From positions 2,108,001 through 2,172,000 of the forward strand of contig NZ_CP039424.1 in NCBI RefSeq assembly GCF_005877055.1: a DNA stretch of 64,000 nucleotides. The letters are read 5' to 3'. Position numbers and translations under genes: made by a program. This DNA comes from Citricoccus sp. SGAir0253. GTDB lineage: Bacteria; Actinomycetota; Actinomycetes; Actinomycetales; Micrococcaceae. Position 1 is the first letter of the stretch. Each line of letters starts with the position of its first letter. Under the pieces are notes generated by a model. It was not told where the DNA came from and did no database searches. It worked only from the letters and a program-made list of their open reading frames with translations. Positions 56,860 to 64,000 of the stretch are shown one piece after another.

Positions 56860-57984
56860 TCAGACGGCGGCGGCGATCGCGTCCCCGACCTGCGCGGTCG
56901 TGCGCGGGCCGGACTGGGCCGAGCCGGCCTCGCCGCGGGCGGCGATGTCCGCCCACACGGCCTCGTTGATCCGCTTGGCGGCGTCCGCCCGGCCGGCCTG
57001 CTCCAGCAGCAGCGCGCCCGAGAGGATCGCGGCGGTGGGGTCGGCCTTCTGCTGGCCGGCGATGTCCGGGGCCGAGCCGTGGACCGGCTCGAACATGGAC
57101 GGCGCCGTGCCGGAGATGTTGAGGTTGCCGGAGGCCGCCAGGCCGATCCCGCCGGTGACGGCGGCGGCCAGGTCCGTGAGGATGTCGCCGAAGAGGTTGT
57201 CCGTGACGATCACGTCGAAGCGGGCCGGGTCCGTGGTCAGGTAGATGGTGGCCGCGTCCACGTGCATGTAGTCGTGGGTGACGTCCGGGAACTCGGCGGC
57301 CACGGCCTCCACGGTGCGCCGCCACAGGTGCCCGGCGTGCACCAGGACGTTGTGCTTGTGCACGAGCGAGACGTGCCGGCGGGGACGCGAGTCCGCCAGG
57401 GCGAACGCGTGGCGCACCACGCGCTCCACGCCGAAGGCGGTGTTGATGGAGACCTCGGTGGCGATCTCCTGGGGCGTGCCGGTGCGGATCGCCCCGCCGT
57501 TGCCCACGTAGGGCCCCTCGGTGCCCTCGCGCACCACCACGAAGTCGATGTCCCCGGGCTCGGCCAGCGGGCTCGGCACCCCCGGGTACAGCCGGGCGGG
57601 GCGCAGGTTCACGCCGTGGTCCAGGGTGAACCGCAGGCGCAGGAGCAGCTCGCGCTCGATCAGGCCCGAGGGGATCCGGGTGTCGTTGGGGTCCGCGCCC
57701 ACCGCGCCGAACAGGATCGCGTCGTGGCCGCGCAGGCGCTCCAGCGTCTCGTCCGTGAGGGTCTCGCCGGTCTCGAGCCAGTGGGCCGCCCCGAGGGAGT
57801 ACTCGGTGGCCCGGATCTCCGGGTCGCCCGCCTGCGCCGTGGCGGCCCGCATCACCTTGAGCGCCTCGGCCGTGACCTCGGGGCCGATCCCGTCCCCGCC
57901 GATCACGGCGAGGTCCAGGACGCCGGGGGTGCTGCCGGTGGCGGACGGGGCGGACGTGGAGGCCGGGAAGGAGACGCGTTCCAT
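56860..57984 (-). CDS. leuB: 3-isopropylmalate dehydrogenase
   Basis: 374 residues. NAD-dependent oxidative decarboxylation giving 2-oxoisocaproate. [19 protein letters not shown] near residue 24, [28 protein letters not shown] and the metal-binding [20 protein letters not shown] are family signatures. A Ser/Thr/Pro-rich 20-residue start precedes the fold. ATG 57984 has no ribosome site but a TAGCCT box seven bases upstream, so it is probably leaderless. Twin inverted repeats (58018-58052) lie just upstream and could mediate leucine-responsive control. Confidence 0.96.
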   Translation of the reverse strand: MERVSFPASTSAPSATGSTPGVLDLAVIGGDGIGPEVTAEALKVMRAATAQAGDPEIRATEYSLGAAHWLETGETLTDETLERLRGHDAILFGAVGADPNDTRIPSGLIERELLLRLRFTLDHGVNLRPARLYPGVPSPLAEPGDIDFVVVREGTEGPYVGNGGAIRTGTPQEIATEVSINTAFGVERVVRHAFALADSRPRRHVSLVHKHNVLVHAGHLWRRTVEAVAAEFPDVTHDYMHVDAATIYLTTDPARFDVIVTDNLFGDILTDLAAAVTGGIGLAASGNLNISGTAPSMFEPVHGSAPDIAGQQKADPTAAILSGALLLEQAGRADAAKRINEAVWADIAARGEAGSAQSGPRTTAQVGDAIAAAV

Positions 57985-57991
57985 GCCGTTC

Positions 57992-57997
57992 AGGCTA
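57992..57997 (-). promoter_or_regulatory. Candidate leaderless -10 of leuB
   Basis: TAGCCT on the minus strand, seven bases before ATG 57984. The first operator copy (58018-58029) would overlap the corresponding -35 position. Confidence 0.45.
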
Positions 57998-58017
57998 GGC
58001 CGCGCCCCGTCCGGAGG

Positions 58018-58052
58018 TCCACCATGTGGTCCCTCCGTCCACCATGTGGACG
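58018..58052. promoter_or_regulatory. Twin inverted-repeat operators upstream of leuB
   Basis: TCCACCATGTGG occurs at 58018-58029 and again, extended to GTCCACCATGTGGAC, at 58037-58051. The copies are 20 bases apart, about two helical turns. Each is an inverted repeat (CCAC-CAT-GTGG). The corynebacterial LtbR motif is, as I recall it, CA(T/C)ATAGTGGGA, which the minus-strand CCACATGGTGGA resembles; the recollection should be verified. Confidence 0.65.
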
Positions 58053-58087
58053 CCACTCCGCCCCCGCCCATGCCTCATCCCCTCCCT

Positions 58088-58133
58088 TGACTTTGCGGGC
58101 AGGAACCACCGGTGGTTCCTGCCCGCAAAGTCA
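58088..58133. repeat. Perfect 46-bp palindrome after metG
   Basis: 23-base arms at 58088-58110 and 58111-58133, ending TGACTTTGCGGGC... and centred on CCACCGGTGG, with no mismatch and no unpaired loop. It lies 22 bases after the metG stop, so it could be its terminator. The A/T-containing arms with an exact match are unlike the short GC stems used elsewhere in the window. Confidence 0.85.
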
Positions 58134-58155
58134 TCGGGGGTGGGAGGGTGACCGG

Positions 58156-59787
58156 TCAGCCGGCCTCGGGCTCCTCGTGCCGGGGGAAGACGGGCACCGG
58201 GGCGGGCAGCGCGGTGCCCGGGACGAGGGCCTCGTCCCAGGCCGCGAAGGACCGCGGGCCGGTGGCCGAGGAACCGGTGCGGCCGGCGTCGCCCCCGGCC
58301 GCCACGCCGAGCAGGTCCAGCAGGCGCGTGGCCGAGCCCGGCATCACGGGCTGGACCAGCAGCGCCACCCGGCGCACGGTCTCCAGGGTCACGTACAGCA
58401 CCGTGGCCATCCGGTCCGGGTCCGTCTTGCGCAGCACCCACGGCTGCTGCTCGGCGAAGTAGGCGTTCGCCTCGCCGAGCACGGCCCACGTGGTCTCCAG
58501 CGCGTGGTGGAAGTCCTGCACGGCGAAGTCCGCCCGGGCGGTCTCCAGCAGCCCGGACGCCCGGTCCAGCAGGGACCGGTCCGCGGCGGTGTACTCCCCC
58601 GGCTCCGGCACGGCGCCGCCGAGGTTCTTGGCCACCATGGACAGAGACCGCTGGGCGAGGTTGCCCAGGTTGTTGGCCAGGTCCGCGTTCTTGCGGCCCA
58701 CCACCGCGTCGTGGCTGTAGGAGCCGTCCGCGCCGAAGGGGAACTCGCGCAGCAGGAAGAACCGCACGGCGTCCAGGCCGTAGTGGGCCACCCAGTCGGC
58801 GGGGGCCACCACGTTGCCCAGCGACTTGGACATCTTCTGGCCCTCGTTGTTGAGGAAGCCGTGGATCATGACCCGCCGCGGCAGCTCCAGGCCGGCGCTC
58901 ATGAGGAAGGCGGGCCAGAAGATGCAGTGGAACCGGGAGATGTCCTTGCCGATGACGTGCAGGTCCGCGGGCCAGTACCGGCCGAACCGCTCCGAGCCGG
59001 TATCCGGGAAGCCCGCGCCGGTGAGGTAGTTCGTCAGCGCGTCCACCCACACGTACATCACGTGCTCGCGGCTCGGCGTCACCGGCTGCCCGTCCGGCCC
59101 GACGGCGGTCCCGCCGGCCGGGGCGGGCACGTCGATGCCCCAGTCGAAGGAGGTGCGGGAGATGGACAGGTCCTCCAGGCCGGACTCGACGAAGCGGATG
59201 ACCTCGTTGAACCGGTACTGCGGCGCGGCGAACTGCGGCCGGGTGCGGTACAGCTCGAGCAGCGGCTCCTGGTACCTCGAGAGGCGGAAGAAGTAGCTCT
59301 CCTCCTCCGTCCACGTCACCTCGGTGCCGGTCTCGGTGGCGTACCGCACACCGTCCTCACCCACGTGGGTCTCGTCCTCGCCGAAGAACCGCTCGTCCCG
59401 CACCGAGTACCAGCCGGCGTAGCTGCCGAGGTAGATGTCCCCCGCGGCCTCCATCCGACGCCAGATCTCCTGCACGGACGCGCGGTGGTCGGCGTCCGTG
59501 GTGCGGATGAACCGGTCGTAGGACACGTCCAGCACGTCGTCGTCCACCGCCTGGAAGGCCGCTGCGTTGCGCGTGGCCAGCTCCAGCGGGGTGATGCCCT
59601 CCGCCTCGGCGGTCTGCTGCATCTTCTGGCCGTGCTCGTCCGTGCCGGTCAGGAAGAACACGTCCTTGCCGTCCAGCCGCTGGAACCGGGCCATGACGTC
59701 GGCGCCCACGTACTCGTAGGCGTGGCCGATGTGCGGCTCGCCGTTCGGGTACGAGATGGCCGTGGACAGGAAGTAGCTCTCGGACAC
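58156..59787 (-). CDS. metG: Methionine--tRNA ligase
   Basis: 543 residues. Class I synthetase. The HIGH motif is PHIGH at residues 18-22 in [17 protein letters not shown]; the KMSKS motif is intact in [12 protein letters not shown] near residue 318. The four-cysteine zinc knuckle of the longer E. coli enzyme is missing, so this is the compact MetG2-type found in mycobacteria. DHWG-type anticodon helices follow; no C-terminal tRNA-binding domain is present. GTG 59787 starts six bases after the serA stop, with GGAGGA ten bases upstream inside the serA end. The two genes therefore share an mRNA. Confidence 0.96.
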   Translation of the reverse strand: MSESYFLSTAISYPNGEPHIGHAYEYVGADVMARFQRLDGKDVFFLTGTDEHGQKMQQTAEAEGITPLELATRNAAAFQAVDDDVLDVSYDRFIRTTDADHRASVQEIWRRMEAAGDIYLGSYAGWYSVRDERFFGEDETHVGEDGVRYATETGTEVTWTEEESYFFRLSRYQEPLLELYRTRPQFAAPQYRFNEVIRFVESGLEDLSISRTSFDWGIDVPAPAGGTAVGPDGQPVTPSREHVMYVWVDALTNYLTGAGFPDTGSERFGRYWPADLHVIGKDISRFHCIFWPAFLMSAGLELPRRVMIHGFLNNEGQKMSKSLGNVVAPADWVAHYGLDAVRFFLLREFPFGADGSYSHDAVVGRKNADLANNLGNLAQRSLSMVAKNLGGAVPEPGEYTAADRSLLDRASGLLETARADFAVQDFHHALETTWAVLGEANAYFAEQQPWVLRKTDPDRMATVLYVTLETVRRVALLVQPVMPGSATRLLDLLGVAAGGDAGRTGSSATGPRSFAAWDEALVPGTALPAPVPVFPRHEEPEAG

Positions 59788-59793
59788 GGGCGC

Positions 59794-61392
59794 TCAGTCC
59801 TCCAGGTCGATGCCGGCGACCCGGGAGGCGCCGATGGCCCGGCCGAGCTCCTCGGCGACGCCGGCCGGCACGGCCGCGTCCAGGGTCAGCAGGGCCAGGG
59901 CCTCGCCGCCCTCGACCTGGCGGGAGACGTCCATGCCGGCGATGTTCACGCCGGCGTCCCCGAGCATCTTGCCGATCGTGCCGATCACGCCCGGGCGGTC
60001 CGCGTAGCGGAAGACCAGCAGGTGCTCGGCGAGGGGCACCTCGAGCTCGTAGCCGTCGATCCCCACGACCTTCTGGACCTGCTTGGGGCCGGTCAGGGTG
60101 CCGGCCACGGACAGCTGGGTGCCGTTGGAGGTGGCGCCCTTGACCGTGACGGTGTTGCGGTAGGCCGGGGACTCCGAGGTGGTCGTCAGGCGGGACTCGA
60201 CGCCACGCTGCTCGGCCAGGACCGGGGCGTTGACGTAGGAGACCTGGTCGGAGACCACGTCCGTGAACACGCCCTTGAGCGCGGCCAGCTGCAGGGACTT
60301 CACGTCCTTGTCCGCGATCTCGCCGGCGACCTCGAGCTCCACGACGGTCAGGGAGTCCCCGACGGACAGCGCGGTGAGGATCCGGCCGAGCTTCTCCGCC
60401 AGCGGGATCCCCGGACGCACGTCCTCGTGGATGACGCCGCCGGCGACGTTGACCGCGTCGGGGACGAGCTCGCCGGCCAGGGCCAGGCGCACGGACTTGG
60501 CCACCGAGACGCCGGCCTTCTCCTGGGCCTCCGTGGTGGAGGCGCCCAGGTGCGGGGTCACCACGGCGTTGTCGTGGGCGAAGAACGGCAGGTCGATCGC
60601 CGGCTCGGAGGAGAACACGTCGATCGCGGCGCCGCCGATGGCGCCGGAGGCCAGGGCGCGCTCCAGCGCGTCCTCGTCGATGAGCCCGCCGCGGGCCACG
60701 TTGACGACGAAGGCGGTGTCCTTCATCCGGGCGAACTGGTCGTCCGAGATCATCCCCACCGTCTCCGGGGTCTTCGGCATGTGGATGGTGATGAAGTCCG
60801 CCTCGGCCAGCAGCTCGTCCAGGCCCAGCAGGCGCGCGCCCATCTGCTGGGCACGGGCGGAGGTGACGTAGGGGTCGTAGGCCAGGATCTCCATGCCGAA
60901 GGAGCGCATGCGCTCGGCCACGAGGGAGCCGATGCGGCCCAGGCCGATGATGCCGAGCTTCTTCTCGTACAGCTCGACGCCCGAGTACTTCGAGCGCTTC
61001 CACTCCCCGCCCTTCAGGGCGCGGTTGGCCGGGGCGATGTTGCGGGCCACGCCGAGGATGTGGCCGCAGGTCAGCTCCGCGGCGGAGAGGATGTTGGAGG
61101 TCGGGGCGTTGACGACCATGACGCCGGCCTGGGTGGCGGCCTTGGTGTCCACGTTGTCCAGCCCGACGCCGGCGCGGGCGATGACCTTCAGCTTCGGGGC
61201 CGCGGCGATCGCCTCGGCGTCCATCTTCGTGGCGGACCGGATCAGCACGGCGTCGGCCTCCGGCAGGGCGGCCAGCAGCTGTCCGCGGTCGGAACCGTCC
61301 GTGGTCCTGATCTCGAAGTCCGGACCGAGGGCGTCCACGGTGGCCGGGGAGAGTTCTTCAGCGATGAGGACGACGGGCTTGGTTTCAGACAC
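59794..61392 (-). CDS. serA: D-3-phosphoglycerate dehydrogenase (type I, with ACT domain)
   Basis: 532 residues. NAD-dependent first step of serine synthesis. The NAD fold has KLGIIGLGRIGSLVAERM near residue 145; catalytic residues lie in NVARGGLIDEDAL (Arg), and TPHLGAST (His). An allosteric substrate-binding domain (about 320-455) and a C-terminal ACT domain (HLLVFRYADRPGVIGTIGKM, 460-532) match the mycobacterial-type enzyme, which is inhibited by serine. The start GTG 61392 has AAGGTGA seven bases upstream. The 178-base spacer to ilvC contains the ilvC terminator (61507-61539) and no obvious -10. Confidence 0.96.
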   Translation of the reverse strand: MSETKPVVLIAEELSPATVDALGPDFEIRTTDGSDRGQLLAALPEADAVLIRSATKMDAEAIAAAPKLKVIARAGVGLDNVDTKAATQAGVMVVNAPTSNILSAAELTCGHILGVARNIAPANRALKGGEWKRSKYSGVELYEKKLGIIGLGRIGSLVAERMRSFGMEILAYDPYVTSARAQQMGARLLGLDELLAEADFITIHMPKTPETVGMISDDQFARMKDTAFVVNVARGGLIDEDALERALASGAIGGAAIDVFSSEPAIDLPFFAHDNAVVTPHLGASTTEAQEKAGVSVAKSVRLALAGELVPDAVNVAGGVIHEDVRPGIPLAEKLGRILTALSVGDSLTVVELEVAGEIADKDVKSLQLAALKGVFTDVVSDQVSYVNAPVLAEQRGVESRLTTTSESPAYRNTVTVKGATSNGTQLSVAGTLTGPKQVQKVVGIDGYELEVPLAEHLLVFRYADRPGVIGTIGKMLGDAGVNIAGMDVSRQVEGGEALALLTLDAAVPAGVAEELGRAIGASRVAGIDLED

Positions 61393-61506
61393 GGGACAAT
61401 CACCTTCGGGTAGACAGTGGCGCCGGCACGGTACAGGTCGGCCGTTCCCGATTCTAGGACCTGCCGCGGCACCGGCCCGAACTTCGCCGGGGTGCGACGG
61501 GAACGA

Positions 61507-61539
61507 CGACGGCCCCCCGCCGTGGGCGGGGGGCCGTCG
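61507..61539 (-). terminator. Terminator of the ilvBNC operon
   Basis: A perfect 15-bp stem (61507-61521 with 61525-61539), CGACGGCCCCCCGCC with loop GTG, starting about 30 bases after the ilvC stop. No T-tract. Confidence 0.75.
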
Positions 61540-61570
61540 CGGACCGGCAGGACCGGGCCGAGGGGGCGGC

Positions 61571-63215
<1,645 letters not shown>

Positions 63216-63218
63216 GGG

Positions 63219-64000
63219 TCAGTCCTCCTCGTCCCAGTCCGGGGTCATGTCCCGGGCCACCTGGATCTCGTCGTTGCTCACGCCGGCGGGCACCATGGGC
63301 CAGACCATGGAGTCCCGCGAGACCACGAAGTCCACGACCACGGGGCGGTCGTTGACGGCCATGGCCTGCTCGATCGTGGCGTCCAGGTCCTCCTCGCGGT
63401 CGCAGCGCAGCCCGAGGCAGCCGTAGGCCTCGGCGAGCTTGACGAAGTCCGGGACCCGGATGGTGTCGTGGCCGGTGTTCAGGTCCGTGTTGGAGTACCG
63501 GGACTCGTAGAACAGCGTCTGCCACTGGCGCACCATGCCGAGGGAGGAGTTGTTGATGACCGCGACCTTGATCGGGATGTCGTTGATCAGGCAGGTCGCC
63601 AGTTCCTGGTTGGTCATCTGGAAGCAGCCGTCGCCGTCGATCGCCCAGACCACGCGGTCCGGGTCCCCGACCTTGGCGCCCATGGCCGCCGGCACGGCGA
63701 AGCCCATGGTGCCCAGCCCGGCCGAGTTCAGCCACTGGTGCGGCCGCTCGTAGCGGATGAACTGGCTGGCCCACATCTGGTGCTGGCCCACGCCGGCCAC
63801 GTACACGGCCTCCGGGCCGGAGTGGGCGTCGAGGCGCTCGATGACCTTCTGCGGGGACATCAGCCCGTCCGCGGTGGGCGTGTAGCCCATCGGGTAGGTC
63901 TCGCGCAGCCGGTCCAGCACGGTCCACCACTCGCCGAGGTCGGGGGCGCCGGCCTCCTCGCGCAGGTCGCGCACCGCCGCGGTCAGCTCGGGGATGATCT
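63219..64000 (-). CDS. ilvB: Acetolactate synthase large subunit (partial, N-terminus off the window)
   Basis: About 260 C-terminal residues are visible; the start lies beyond the right edge. The ThDP-binding domain is intact: [18 protein letters not shown] followed by [14 protein letters not shown], which together form the GDG-x(26)-N motif. The preceding [18 protein letters not shown] is also typical. The protein makes acetolactate or acetohydroxybutyrate, the first committed step of branched-chain synthesis. Followed three bases later by ilvN. Any ilvB leader or attenuator cannot be assessed from this window. Confidence 0.96.
   Translation of the reverse strand, partial: IIPELTAAVRDLREEAGAPDLGEWWTVLDRLRETYPMGYTPTADGLMSPQKVIERLDAHSGPEAVYVAGVGQHQMWASQFIRYERPHQWLNSAGLGTMGFAVPAAMGAKVGDPDRVVWAIDGDGCFQMTNQELATCLINDIPIKVAVINNSSLGMVRQWQTLFYESRYSNTDLNTGHDTIRVPDFVKLAEAYGCLGLRCDREEDLDATIEQAMAVNDRPVVVDFVVSRDSMVWPMVPAGVSNDEIQVARDMTPDWDEED

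Overview
The window is chromosomal DNA of a high-GC Gram-positive bacterium, most likely a member of the Micrococcaceae (Micrococcus/Kocuria-like). The reasons are its very high GC, frequent GTG starts, many GTGA and ATGA gene overlaps, and an actinobacterial core gene order: ilvB-ilvN-ilvC-serA-leuB, gltX, an IclR regulator divergent from leuCD, murA-plsC-gpsA-ddl-DUF3515, DAK phosphatase-recG-rsmD-coaD, and DUF177-rpmF-rnc-mutM-smc. The genus is an inference. No rRNA, CRISPR array, phage, integrase or transposase was recognised. Coding density is very high, and no stretch longer than about 260 bases lacks a gene.

Layout. 1-3444: smc, cut by the left edge. 3463-25706: a cell-envelope polysaccharide island inserted between mutM and smc, which are normally adjacent. 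It holds an asparagine-synthase-like enzyme, wecB and wecC (UDP-ManNAc and UDP-ManNAcA), an ABC exporter pair, four GT-B-type glycosyltransferases, a CgeB-like transferase, a CsaB-like pyruvyl transferase fusion, two small membrane proteins and an LCP ligase. 25804-31966: mutM, rnc, rpmF, DUF177, galU, coaD, an aminotransferase and rsmD. 31978-37811: recG and a DAK phosphatase, preceded in the same direction by a second LCP protein and a Wzz/BY-kinase fusion. 37953-45120: DUF3515 lipoprotein, ddl, gpsA, plsC, murA, leuD, leuC. 45224-47713: the IclR-type regulator and a UDP-glucose dehydrogenase. 47795-52946: thiL, two membrane-associated GTPases, tRNA-Glu and tRNA-Gln. 53128-64000: gltX (with an apparent 1-bp frameshift), an FAH-family hydrolase, ilvE, leuB, metG, serA, ilvC, ilvN and partial ilvB.

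How it works together. GalU makes UDP-glucose and Ugd converts it to UDP-glucuronate. WecB and WecC make UDP-ManNAcA. The glycosyltransferases would assemble a polymer, the TagGH/Wzm-Wzt-type ABC pair would export it, and LCP proteins would attach it to peptidoglycan. The Wzz/BY-kinase probably tunes the length or output of a polymer. Glucose plus ManNAcA is the composition known for Micrococcus luteus teichuronic acid, so a teichuronic-acid-like wall polymer is the leading hypothesis. The asparagine-synthase-like and pyruvyl-transferase-like proteins suggest extra decorations. The rest of the window is branched-chain amino acid and serine biosynthesis, peptidoglycan precursor synthesis and translation.

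Regulatory sequence worth noting includes a recurring TAnnnT box 6-9 bases before ATG starts without a Shine-Dalgarno (probable leaderless transcripts), a symmetric -10 shared by two divergent genes, twin inverted-repeat operators upstream of leuB, a promoter and terminator framing the two tRNAs, and a perfect 46-bp palindrome after metG.
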